A stretch of DNA of 64,000 nucleotides, taken from contig NZ_CP038438.1 in NCBI RefSeq assembly GCF_004683905.1, positions 5,332,001-5,396,000 on the forward strand, written 5' to 3'. The DNA comes from Pseudomonas fluorescens. Its GTDB lineage: Bacteria > Pseudomonadota > Gammaproteobacteria > Pseudomonadales > Pseudomonadaceae. Numbering within the stretch: the first letter of the stretch is position 1; every line of letters starts with the position of its first letter. The position numbers and the translations under genes were made by a program. Positions 48,540-57,973 of the stretch are shown here, piece by piece. The notes under the pieces are model-generated. The model did no database searches. It was not told the DNA's origin and was given only the letters and a program-made list of their open reading frames with translations.

Positions 48540-49805
48540 ATGTATCTGTTTCGTCTGGCCATGGCCAGCCTGGCCAACCGCCGCTTTACCGCCCTGCTCA
48601 CCGCGTTCGCCATTGCCCTGTCGGTGTGCCTGTTGCTCGCCGTCGAGCGCGTACGCACCGAGGCCAAGGCCAGTTTCGCCAGCACCATCAGCGGCACCGA
48701 CCTGATCGTCGGCGCCCGCTCCGGTTCGGTGAACCTGCTGCTGTACTCGGTGTTCCGCATCGGCAACGCCACCAACAACATCCGTTGGGACAGCTTCGAA
48801 CATTTCGCCAGCAACCCGAAAGTGAAGTGGGCGATCCCGATGTCCCTCGGCGACTCCCATCGCGGCTACCGGGTGATGGGCACCACCGAAGCCTATTTCG
48901 AGCATTACCAGTACGGGCGCCAGCAGCATCTGCAACTGGCTGATGGCCGGGCATTTGCCACCGACCCGTTCGAAGTGGTGCTCGGCGCCGAAGTGGCCGA
49001 GGCGCTGCATTACAAGCTCGGCGACCAACTGGTGCTGGCCCACGGGGTGGCGGCGATCAGTCTGGTCAAACACGACGACAAACCGTTCACTGTGGTCGGC
49101 ATTCTCAAGCGCACCGGCACGCCGGTAGACCGCACGTTGCACATCAGCCTCGGCGGCATGGAGGCGATTCACATCGACTGGCACAACGGCGTGCCGGCGC
49201 GGGGCAACGGGCGGATCACCGCAGATCAGGCGCGCAACATGGACCTGACGCCCCAGGCGATCACCGCGTTCATGCTCGGCCTCAACAGCAAGATTTCCAC
49301 CTTCGCCCTGCAACGCGAGATCAACGAATACCGTGGCGAGCCAATGCTGGCGATCCTGCCGGGCGTGGCGTTGCAGGAGTTGTGGAGCCTGATGAGCACT
49401 GCGGAAAAAGCCTTGTTCGTGGTCTCGCTGTTCGTGGTGCTGACCGGGTTGATCGGCATGCTCACGGCGATTCTCACCAGCCTCAACGAGCGTCGCCGCG
49501 AGATGGCGATTCTGCGTTCGGTCGGTGCGCGGCCGTGGCACATCGCAAGCCTGCTGGTGCTGGAAGCTTTCGCGCTGGCGCTGACCGGAGTGATCGCAGG
49601 ACTGGCCTTGCTGTACATCGGCATCGCCGCCGCGCAGGGTTATGTGCAGGCCAATTACGGTTTGTATCTGCCGCTGGCGTGGCCGAGCGAGTATGAATGG
49701 ACGCTGCTCGGTGGCATTCTGGCTGCCGCGCTGCTGATGGGCAGCGTGCCGGCCTGGCGCGCGTATCGCCAATCCCTGGCCGATGGCCTGTCGATCCGTT
49801 TATGA
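48540..49805 (+). CDS. ABC transporter permease (FtsX/MacB-like)
   Basis: A 421-residue permease: an N-terminal membrane helix (FTALLTAFAIALSVCLLLAV), a periplasmic MacB-type domain (about 40-260) and three C-terminal helices (LFVVSLFVVLTGLIGMLTAI; LALTGVIAGLALLYIGIAAA; LLGGILAAALLMGSVPAW) with the FtsX segment NERRREMAILRSVGARPWHI. With the ATPase it would form a mechanotransmission-type transporter moving a metal chelate or lipoprotein rather than free zinc. It is part of the zinc-linked cluster. Confidence 0.9.
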   Translation: MYLFRLAMASLANRRFTALLTAFAIALSVCLLLAVERVRTEAKASFASTISGTDLIVGARSGSVNLLLYSVFRIGNATNNIRWDSFEHFASNPKVKWAIPMSLGDSHRGYRVMGTTEAYFEHYQYGRQQHLQLADGRAFATDPFEVVLGAEVAEALHYKLGDQLVLAHGVAAISLVKHDDKPFTVVGILKRTGTPVDRTLHISLGGMEAIHIDWHNGVPARGNGRITADQARNMDLTPQAITAFMLGLNSKISTFALQREINEYRGEPMLAILPGVALQELWSLMSTAEKALFVVSLFVVLTGLIGMLTAILTSLNERRREMAILRSVGARPWHIASLLVLEAFALALTGVIAGLALLYIGIAAAQGYVQANYGLYLPLAWPSEYEWTLLGGILAAALLMGSVPAWRAYRQSLADGLSIRL

Positions 49806-49816
49806 GGATGTTCACC

Positions 49817-50335
49817 ATGCCCCGCGCCGTACTCGCGCTGCTGTTGCTGGTTGCCCTGCCCGTGTGGGCAGCGGCGCCGAAAGACCTGACCTGGTCGGAG
49901 ATGATCCCGCCGGACGCCGCGCCGGAAGTGCCGAACATGACGCCGTTGCACGACATGTCGAAGATGAGTGACGCGCTGTCCGCCGAGTCGGCGCCGGCGG
50001 CGAAACAGGACATGCCCAACGCGCCGGTGGTGCAGAGTCTCGACGGGCAGAACATCCGCCTGCCGGGCTACATCGTGCCGCTGGAAGTCAACGAAGAGGG
50101 GCGCACCACCGATTTCCTGCTGGTGCCGTACTTCGGCGCCTGCATCCATGTGCCGCCACCGCCGTCGAACCAGATCGTGCATGTGAAAAGCGAGTTGGGC
50201 GTGAAGCTCGACGAGCTGTATCAGCCGTACTGGGTCGAGGGACCGTTGCAGGTCAAGGCTTCCACCAGCGAACTGGCCGATGCCGGGTATCAGATGGCGG
50301 CGGACAAGATTTATGTGTATGAGCTGCCGGAGTGA
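49817..50335 (+). CDS. DUF3299 periplasmic protein
   Basis: A 172-residue exported protein (signal RAVLALLLLVALPVWAAAPK). The core GYIVPLEVNEEGRTTDFLLV, then PYFGACIHVPPPPSNQIVHV, is the DUF3299 pattern, including the lone cysteine of GACIHVPPPP. The ATG at 49817 has GAGG at 49804-49807 and starts the signal directly; the permease stop lies 12 bases upstream. It ends the zinc-linked cluster (homologue of PA4066). Confidence 0.88.
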   Translation: MPRAVLALLLLVALPVWAAAPKDLTWSEMIPPDAAPEVPNMTPLHDMSKMSDALSAESAPAAKQDMPNAPVVQSLDGQNIRLPGYIVPLEVNEEGRTTDFLLVPYFGACIHVPPPPSNQIVHVKSELGVKLDELYQPYWVEGPLQVKASTSELADAGYQMAADKIYVYELPE

Positions 50336-50362
50336 ATCCCGGTAGTTTTTGTATTGTTTGAT

Positions 50363-50443
50363 CCGGCCTCTTCGCGAGCAAGCCCGCTCCCACAGGTGAC
50401 CGCGTTCCAAAGTGGGAGCGGGCTTGCTCGCGAAGGGGCCGGC
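50363..50443. repeat. REPIN between the zinc cluster and oprG
   Basis: Inverted REP pair, CCGGCCTCTTCGCGAGCAAG and the near-complement ending CGAAGGGGCCGG. Confidence 0.88.
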
Positions 50444-50479
50444 CAAGGTTCCACAAAAAACCGCGGCATCACTGTTTCA

Positions 50480-50493
50480 TTGAGCTGAGTCAA
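50480..50493 (+). promoter_or_regulatory. Candidate Anr (FNR-type) site
   Basis: TTGAGCTGAGTCAA is a perfect-arm FNR-like dyad (TTGA-N6-TCAA with G and G inside), about 67 bases upstream of the oprG start. In P. aeruginosa oprG is induced by Anr at low oxygen, which this supports. Confidence 0.65.
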
Positions 50494-50559
50494 AAGACCG
50501 TATCAGTTGGCTTCATACCATAGGACATCAGAAACTTTTAACGTCCTTTTGGAGCCCCC

Positions 50560-51258
50560 ATGAACAAGTCCTTGCTCAGCGCCTCGCTGTTTGCCCTCGC
50601 GCTCGCAGCCCCGCTCGCCCACGCTCACGAAGCCGGCGACATCATCGTTCGCGCCGGTGCGATCACCGTCAACCCGAAGGCCGACAGCTCCAATGTCAAG
50701 GTCGATCAGGGTCCGTTGAGCGGCACCAACCTGGGCGGCAAGGCGACCATGAGCAGCGACACCCAACTGGGTCTGAACTTCGCCTACATGCTGACCAACA
50801 ACATCGGTATCGAGTTGCTGGCCGCCTCGCCGTTCGAGCATGACGTGAAAATCAAAGGCACTGCGCTGCCAGCCGCCAACGGCAAACTCGGCACCCTGAA
50901 ACACCTGCCGCCCACCCTCAGCGTCGTGTACTACCCGCTGGATGCGAAATCGCCATTCCAGCCGTACATCGGCGGCGGCATCAACTACACCTGGATCTAC
51001 GACGAGCACGTCGGCAGCGAAGCCCAGTCCAATGGCTTCAGCAACTTCAAGGCGAAAAACTCCTGGGGCCTGGCCTGGCAGGTCGGCGCCGACTACATGC
51101 TGACCGACAACATCATGCTCAACGCCCAGGTGCGCTACATCGACATCGATACTCGAGCCACCGTCGAGAACAACGCGGTGGCACCGGGCACCCGTGCCAA
51201 GGTCAATGTTGATGTCGATCCGTTTGTGTACATGGTGGGTCTGGGCTACAAGTTCTAA
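50560..51258 (+). CDS. oprG: OmpW family outer-membrane protein OprG
   Basis: A 232-residue outer-membrane protein of eight-stranded beta-barrel type. It has a signal peptide (LLSASLFALALAAPLAHAHE), the OmpW start GDIIVRAGAITVNPKADSSN, the segment TQLGLNFAYMLTNNIGIELL, the pattern TLSVVYYPLDAKSPFQPYIG and a C-terminal aromatic residue (MVGLGYKF). OprG moves small hydrophobic molecules or amino acids. Its order after the DUF3299 gene matches PA4066-PA4067. Confidence 0.95.
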   Translation: MNKSLLSASLFALALAAPLAHAHEAGDIIVRAGAITVNPKADSSNVKVDQGPLSGTNLGGKATMSSDTQLGLNFAYMLTNNIGIELLAASPFEHDVKIKGTALPAANGKLGTLKHLPPTLSVVYYPLDAKSPFQPYIGGGINYTWIYDEHVGSEAQSNGFSNFKAKNSWGLAWQVGADYMLTDNIMLNAQVRYIDIDTRATVENNAVAPGTRAKVNVDVDPFVYMVGLGYKF

Positions 51259-51338
51259 GGCAGATTCAACCAGGAACGTTCACGTGGTGGTGAATGAGGC
51301 TTTGGGTGAGCAGGCTTAGAACTGACGACGATCACTTC

Positions 51339-51371
51339 GTGATCGATCGGGGATAAATCCCCTCGCCACAG
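51339..51371. repeat. Single REP unit (GGGGATTTATCCCC type)
   Basis: One half of the second REP family: CGATCGGGGATAAATCCCCT and CGCCACAGGA, in the 183-base gap between oprG and the convergent epimerase gene. Confidence 0.7.
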
Positions 51372-51395
51372 GATTAGCGACAAATTCCGGCCGTG

Positions 51396-51425
51396 AAAAA
51401 GGCGCCTGTAAAAAGGCGCCTTTTT
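51396..51425. terminator. Bidirectional terminator between oprG and the epimerase gene
   Basis: AAAAAGGCGCC and GGCGCCTTTTT form an 11-base-pair stem with an eight-base loop and A/T ends on both sides, so it can end transcription in either direction. The convergent epimerase gene ends at 51442. Confidence 0.92.
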
Positions 51426-51441
51426 CATGTCTGCGATAAAC

Positions 51442-52363
<922 letters not shown>

Positions 52364-52371
<8 letters not shown>

Positions 52372-53248
52372 GACGATAAAACCTATCCAGTAAAGCCGGG
52401 AGTGCGGCGCGCCAGGCGCGGGGCTTGATCCCGAAAGTGTGCAGAATTTTCTTGCAGGCGAGTACCGCGTGTTGCGGCTCCTCGGCGGCGTCCGGCCGCG
52501 CGGCGTGGGCCTGAGCGGTCGGTGCTTCGATTGCCAGCGGATGCAGGCTGCGCGCTTCGGTCAGAATCGCCTGACCGAGCGCCAGCGGCGTGGTCGCTTC
52601 GTGGCCGGCGTAATGGTAAGTGCCCCACAGCGGCGCTGCGCAATCGAGTTGCTTGAGCACCGAAATGATCACCCGTGCCGCGTCATCCACCGGGGTCGGA
52701 TTGCCCCGGCGGTCATCGGCCATGAGCAATTCGTCCGGTTGTTCGGCGCGGGCGAGGAAGCGCCCGAGGGTGCCTTCAGGACTGTCATCGAGCAGCCAGC
52801 CGAAGCGCAGCAACACGTGTTGCGGGCAAGTGGCGCGAACACTTTGCTCGATGCGCCACAGCGCCTGGCCGCGCAGGCCCAGCGGCACCGGCTCGTCCTT
52901 TTCGCTGTAGGCAGTCGCCCGCGAACCGTCGAACACCCGATAGCTGGAAGGCTGCACGAGGATGATGTTGTGGTGCTGGCACAGCTCGGCCAGCCGTTCG
53001 ATGGCGCGTTCCTGCCCGGCCAGACGGCTTTCGCTGACGGTCTCGGCCTGGAACCAGTCGAAATAGTAGGCGAGGTTGATCAACGCATCCGGACGGGTAT
53101 CGTCGAGCAGTTGCGTCAGGCTCGCGGCATCCCAGCCGTCTTCTGGCGGGCGGGGGGCGAGGAAACCGATGTCTTCTTCCGCACCGAGGCGAATCAGCGC
53201 CTGCCCAAGGGCATTTCCGCCGCCCAGTAACATAAGGCGCATTCGCAT
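52364..53248 (-). CDS. Sugar-nucleotide-binding dehydrogenase-like protein (RmlD-like)
   Basis: A 294-residue Rossmann protein (MLLGGGNALGQALIRLGAEE; ALINLAYYFDWFQAETVSES; VQPSSYRVFDGSRATAYSEK, with the RmlD-like S-Y pattern). The TGxxGxxG loop is changed to GGGNALG, and the Tyr-x3-Lys pair is not evident, so it may be a binding or regulatory version. It precedes the epimerase gene with an 8-base overlap and matches PA4069 in order. Confidence 0.8.
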
Positions 53249-53404
53249 AGAGTCAGCAGGCCCAGTCTGATTGGAACGATGGCTTTAGCGACGGTGCTTG
53301 TGACACCCGTCGTCGATAATTGCCGGAATCGTTGCATTTTGCGGGTTTAGTGCGCAACCGTCACCCGTAAAGTGTAGATCCCTGGCATTTGTGGCGTTGC
53401 AGCA

Positions 53405-53480
53405 GGCCTCTTCGCGAGCAAGCCCGCTCCCACAGGGGAATGCGGTCAACTGTGGGAGCGGGCTTGCTCGCGAAGAGGCC
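53405..53480. repeat. REPIN upstream of lhr, 30-bp perfect arms
   Basis: GGCCTCTTCGCGAGCAAGCC and on to CACA (53405-53434) pair without mismatch with 53451-53480. It takes up part of the 297-base gap between the dehydrogenase gene (minus strand) and lhr. The lhr promoter would then lie inside or close to it; I could not place one. Confidence 0.92.
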
Positions 53481-53545
53481 CGGCCAAAAGCTGAATATCC
53501 CAGCGGTACTTGCATCTTGCCGCCCCCACCCGCATAACTTGAGCC

Positions 53546-56500
53546 ATGAATCTGCCCATCCCCAAGGACGCCGCCCTGGCAGGCTTTCACCCCGCCGTCA
53601 GCGCCTGGTTCAGCAGCACTTTCCCGACGGTCACCGCCGCCCAGGCCCGCGCATGGCCGTTGATCCGCCAGCGCCGCTCGACGCTGATCGCCGCGCCCAC
53701 CGGCTCCGGTAAAACCCTTACCGCGTTTCTCGCCGTGCTCGACGACCTCGTCCACCGGGGTCTGGAAAACCCCGAAGGCCTGCCCGACGCAACCCTCGTC
53801 GTCTACGTATCGCCGCTCAAGGCGTTGTCCAACGACATCCGCATCAACCTGCAGAACCCGCTGGCGGGAATCACCGAACAATTACGCCAGATGGGCCTGC
53901 CCGAACTGCAAATCACCACCGCTGTGCGCACCGGCGACACCCCGCAAAAAGACCGCGCCGCCATGCGCAAGCGCGCGCCGCACATTCTGGTGACCACCCC
54001 GGAATCGCTGTACGTGCTGCTTGGCTCCGAGTCCGGACGCAAAATGCTCGGCAGCACGCGCACGGTGATCATCGACGAGATTCACGCCATCGCTGCTGGC
54101 AAACGCGGCAGTCATCTGGCGCTGAGCCTCGAACGCCTGCAGGCGCTGTGTGCCGAACCCTTGACCCGCATCGGCTTGTCCGCCACGCAAAAGCCGATCG
54201 ATGCCGTGGCACGGTTTCTGGTCGGCACCGATCGCCCCTGCGAAATCATCGACATCGGCCACGCCCGGCCACGGGATCTGGGCATCGAGGTGCCGCCGGT
54301 GCCGTTGTCGGCAGTGATGGCTAACGACGTCTGGGAGCTGGTTTATGACCGGCTCGCCGAACTGGCCCGCGAACACCGCACCACGCTGATTTTCGTCAAT
54401 ACCCGGCGCCTCGCCGAACGCCTGAGCCGACACCTCAGCGAACGTCTGGGCAAACACGCCGTCGCCGCGCACCACGGCAGTCTGGCCAAGGAATTCCGCC
54501 TCGACGCCGAACAGCGACTCAAGCGCGGCGAACTGCAAGTGCTGATCGCCACCGCTTCGCTGGAATTGGGCATCGATATCGGCGAAGTCGATCTGGTCTG
54601 CCAAATATCCTCGCCGCGTTCGATTGCCGGGTTTCTGCAAAGGGTCGGACGCTCCGGGCACCAAGTCGGCGGCACACCCAAGGGCCGCTTGTTCGCCACC
54701 ACCCGCGACGACCTGATCGAGTGCGCCGCCCTGCTCGACTGCGTGCGCCGTGGCGAACTCGACACCCTGCACATCCCACAAGCGCCGCTGGATGTGCTGG
54801 CGCAGCAGATCATCGCCGAAGTCAGTTGCCGGGAATGGGCGGAAGACGCGCTGCTGGCGCTGTTCCGCAAAGCCTCGCCCTACCGCGATCTCGACGAAAA
54901 ACACTATCAGGCGCTGCTGACGATGCTCGCCGAAGGCTACAACGGTCGTCAGGGCATTCGCAGCGCCTATCTGCATCGCGACGCCGTCAGCCGCACTCTG
55001 CGTGGCCGCCGTGGCGCGCAACTGACCGCCGTGACCAGTGGCGGCACCATCCCCGACAACGCCGACTACAGCGTGCTGCTCGAACCGCAGGGCCTGAACA
55101 TCGGCAGCGTCAACGAAGACTTTGCCGTGGAAAGTATCGCGGGTGATGTGTTCCAGCTCGGCAACACCTCCTACCGCATCCTGCGGGTTGAAACCGGCAA
55201 GGTGCGGGTCGAGGATGCTCAGGGCCAGCCGCCGACCATTCCGTTCTGGCTCGGCGAAGCCCCGGGGCGCAGCGATGAATTGTCGGCGGCGGTGGCGCGG
55301 CTGCAAGCGACTCTCGACCTGTTGCTCGGCGCCAGCCCCGGCGATCTGCAACCGGCGCTCGACTGGCTGACCGCAACCCTCGGCCTGAACCGCGCCAGCG
55401 CCGAACAGCTGGTGGACTATCTCGCCCGCGCTCGCCTGACCCTCGGCGCCCTGCCCTCGCAGGACACGCTGCTGATGGAGCGTTTTTTCGACGAATCCGG
55501 CGGCACCCAGTTGATCATCCATTCACCGTTCGGCAGCCGCATCAACCGCGCTTGGGGCCTGGCCTTGCGCAAGCGTTTCTGCCGCACGTTCAACTTCGAA
55601 TTGCAGGCTGCCGCCAGCGAAGACGCGATTGTCCTGTCGCTGTCCACCAGCCACAGTTTCGAACTGGATGACGTCTGGCGGTACCTGCACAGCAACAGCG
55701 CCGAGCACATCCTGATTCAGGCGATTCTCGACGCGCCATTGTTCGGTGTGCGCTGGCGCTGGAATGCCGGGGTGGCGCTGGCGCTGCCGCGTTTTACCGG
55801 CGGGCGCAAAGTCGCGCCGCAGTTGCAGCGGATGAAAAGCGAGGACCTGATTGCCAGCGTGTTCCCCGACCAGATCGCATGCCTGGAAAACCTCGCCGGC
55901 GAACGGGAGGTTCCCGAACATCCGCTGGTGGAACAGACCCTCGACGATTGCCTGCACGAGGCCATGGACAGCGACGGCTGGCTCAATCTGCTGCGGCGCA
56001 TGGAGAGTGGCGAGGTGCGGTTGCTCAGCCGCGATCTGCCTGCGCCGTCACCGCTGGCGGCAGAAATTCTCAGCGCGCGGCCGTACAGCTTTCTCGACGA
56101 TGCGCCGTTGGAAGAACGCCGCACCCAAGCGGTGATCAACCGGCGCTGGAGCGATCCGCAGTCCACTGATGATCTCGGTGCGCTGGACGCCGACGCCATC
56201 AACGCGGTGCGCGAAGAAGCATGGCCGACGCCGGCCAACGTCGATGAAATGCACGAGGCGCTGATGAGTCTGGCGTGCGTCAGCGAGGCCGAAGTGCAGG
56301 CCCACGAGCCTTGGCGCGAATGGCTGGATACCCTGACAGACAGTGGCCGCGCCTGCCGCCTGATGATCGATCCACAGCGCTGTTTGTGGCTGGCACGCGA
56401 ACGCCTGATCTGCCTGTTGGCGCTTTATCCACAGGCCACGCTGCAACCGCAGCAAGAGGCCTTGCCCGGTTTCAACGAACCTTGGACGTTAGAGGAAGCG

Positions 56501-57847
56501 CTGGTCGAAGTGCTCCGCGCGCGACTGGGCGCATTTGGCCCGCTGCCGTTAGCCGCCATTGCCGAACCACTCGCGTTGCCGATACCGCAGGTCAATCAGG
56601 CCCTCGCGCAACTGGAGCGCGAAGGCTACGTGCTGCGCGGTAAATTCACCCCGGGCGCGACGGTTGAGGAATGGTGCGAACGGCATCTGCTGGCGCGCAT
56701 TCATCGCTACACGGTCAAGCGTCTGCGCCGGGAAATCGAGCCAGTAGCACTGCAGGATTTCATGCGTTTTCTGTTCGACTGGCAGCATCTGTCCTCCGCT
56801 ACGCGCGCTCAGGGCAACGTGGTGTTGCCGGCGATTGTCGGCCAGTTCGAAGGTTACCCGGCAGCGGCCTCCGCGTGGGACAGCGACATTCTCCCGGCAC
56901 GCCTGAAAGACTATTCGCCGAGCTGGCTGGATGACCTGTGCCGCAACGGCAAACTGGTGTGGACGCGCCTCAGTGCCCGACAGAAAGTCAGCGGCACGGC
57001 GTTGCGCAGTACGCCGATTGTGCTGCTGCCGCGCAGTCAGGTCGGACTGTGGAGTGGATTGACCGAGCAAACGCCGGTCAGCGAACTGTCAGCGAAAACG
57101 CAAAAGGTTTATGAGGCGCTGAGTCAGCACGGCGCGCTGTTTTTCGATGAGCTGATCCATGAAGCGCACCTATTGCGCACCGAGCTGGAAATCGCCTTGC
57201 AGGAACTGGTCGGCGCCGGCCTGGTAAACGCTGACAGCTTCGCCGGTCTGCGCGCGCTGATCACCCCGGCGAGCAAGCGCCAACAACGCAGCAGTCGTCG
57301 CGGACGTGGAGCGTTTATCGGCGGCATGGACGATGCCGGGCGCTGGGCGTTGTTGCGGCGCGGGCCGCTCATGGAGAACAGCCAGAGCGCTTCGCCGGAA
57401 ACCCTCGAACATGTCGCCATGACCTTGCTGCGCCGCTACGGCGTGGTGTTCTGGCGTCTGCTGGAGCGCGAAGCGGACTGGCTGCCGAGCTGGCGCGAAT
57501 TGCTGCGCACGTTTCATCGGCTGGAGGCCCGTGGCGAGATTCGCGGCGGGCGCTTTGTCAGTGGTCTGGCGGGGGAACAGTTTGCCTTGCCGGAGGCGAT
57601 TCCGTTGCTGCGCGAAGTTCGGCGGCGGGCGCATGACGGCAGTTTGATCGCGGTGTGCGGGGTGGATCCGTTGAATCTGGCGGGGACGTTGCTGCCGGGG
57701 GCGAAGGTGCCAGCGTTGGTGAGTAATCGGTTGGTGTATCGGGATGGCTTGCCGGTGGCAGCCGAGATTGCCGGCAAGCAGGTCTTCTGGACTGAGCTGG
57801 ATCAGGTGGTCATGGAGCAGGTGCGTAGCAAGCTGATCCGGCATTGA
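53546..57847 (+). CDS. lhr: Large ATP-dependent helicase Lhr
   Basis: A 1433-residue superfamily-2 helicase. The Lhr core has Walker A PTGSGKTLTA (Lys56), VVYVSPLKALSNDIRINLQN, IIDEIHAIAAGKRGSHLALS (DEIH), LSATQKPI and QRVGRSGHQVGG. The core is followed by the winged-helix and beta-sheet part of Lhr and a long C-terminal extension (about 900-1433) as in the full-length E. coli protein (about 1540 residues). Lhr is a 3'-to-5' helicase with a role in DNA repair. It stands alone here with no operon partner; the ATG at 53546 begins the conserved N terminus. Confidence 0.95.
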   Translation: MNLPIPKDAALAGFHPAVSAWFSSTFPTVTAAQARAWPLIRQRRSTLIAAPTGSGKTLTAFLAVLDDLVHRGLENPEGLPDATLVVYVSPLKALSNDIRINLQNPLAGITEQLRQMGLPELQITTAVRTGDTPQKDRAAMRKRAPHILVTTPESLYVLLGSESGRKMLGSTRTVIIDEIHAIAAGKRGSHLALSLERLQALCAEPLTRIGLSATQKPIDAVARFLVGTDRPCEIIDIGHARPRDLGIEVPPVPLSAVMANDVWELVYDRLAELAREHRTTLIFVNTRRLAERLSRHLSERLGKHAVAAHHGSLAKEFRLDAEQRLKRGELQVLIATASLELGIDIGEVDLVCQISSPRSIAGFLQRVGRSGHQVGGTPKGRLFATTRDDLIECAALLDCVRRGELDTLHIPQAPLDVLAQQIIAEVSCREWAEDALLALFRKASPYRDLDEKHYQALLTMLAEGYNGRQGIRSAYLHRDAVSRTLRGRRGAQLTAVTSGGTIPDNADYSVLLEPQGLNIGSVNEDFAVESIAGDVFQLGNTSYRILRVETGKVRVEDAQGQPPTIPFWLGEAPGRSDELSAAVARLQATLDLLLGASPGDLQPALDWLTATLGLNRASAEQLVDYLARARLTLGALPSQDTLLMERFFDESGGTQLIIHSPFGSRINRAWGLALRKRFCRTFNFELQAAASEDAIVLSLSTSHSFELDDVWRYLHSNSAEHILIQAILDAPLFGVRWRWNAGVALALPRFTGGRKVAPQLQRMKSEDLIASVFPDQIACLENLAGEREVPEHPLVEQTLDDCLHEAMDSDGWLNLLRRMESGEVRLLSRDLPAPSPLAAEILSARPYSFLDDAPLEERRTQAVINRRWSDPQSTDDLGALDADAINAVREEAWPTPANVDEMHEALMSLACVSEAEVQAHEPWREWLDTLTDSGRACRLMIDPQRCLWLARERLICLLALYPQATLQPQQEALPGFNEPWTLEEALVEVLRARLGAFGPLPLAAIAEPLALPIPQVNQALAQLEREGYVLRGKFTPGATVEEWCERHLLARIHRYTVKRLRREIEPVALQDFMRFLFDWQHLSSATRAQGNVVLPAIVGQFEGYPAAASAWDSDILPARLKDYSPSWLDDLCRNGKLVWTRLSARQKVSGTALRSTPIVLLPRSQVGLWSGLTEQTPVSELSAKTQKVYEALSQHGALFFDELIHEAHLLRTELEIALQELVGAGLVNADSFAGLRALITPASKRQQRSSRRGRGAFIGGMDDAGRWALLRRGPLMENSQSASPETLEHVAMTLLRRYGVVFWRLLEREADWLPSWRELLRTFHRLEARGEIRGGRFVSGLAGEQFALPEAIPLLREVRRRAHDGSLIAVCGVDPLNLAGTLLPGAKVPALVSNRLVYRDGLPVAAEIAGKQVFWTELDQVVMEQVRSKLIRH

Positions 57848-57865
57848 TGTCGACAGTTCCGGCCC

Positions 57866-57942
57866 TTTCGCGAGCAAGCTCGCTCCCACAGGGGATCTGC
57901 GTCGTTCACAAATCCAATGTGGGAGCGGGCTTGCCCGCGAAG
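57866..57942. repeat. REPIN between lhr and the MscS-family gene
   Basis: Inverted REP pair, CCCTTTCGCGAGCAAGCTCG and GTGGGAGCGGGCTTGCCCGC. Small differences between the arms show some decay. The convergent genes end within 35 bases on both sides. Confidence 0.87.
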
Positions 57943-57973
57943 AAGCCGGCAATCCCAGCACAAAATCCGGCGG

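Noticed and set aside
53882..55522. A 546-codon open frame opposite lhr
   Set aside because: It is a shadow of lhr codon bias; no domain is recognisable.
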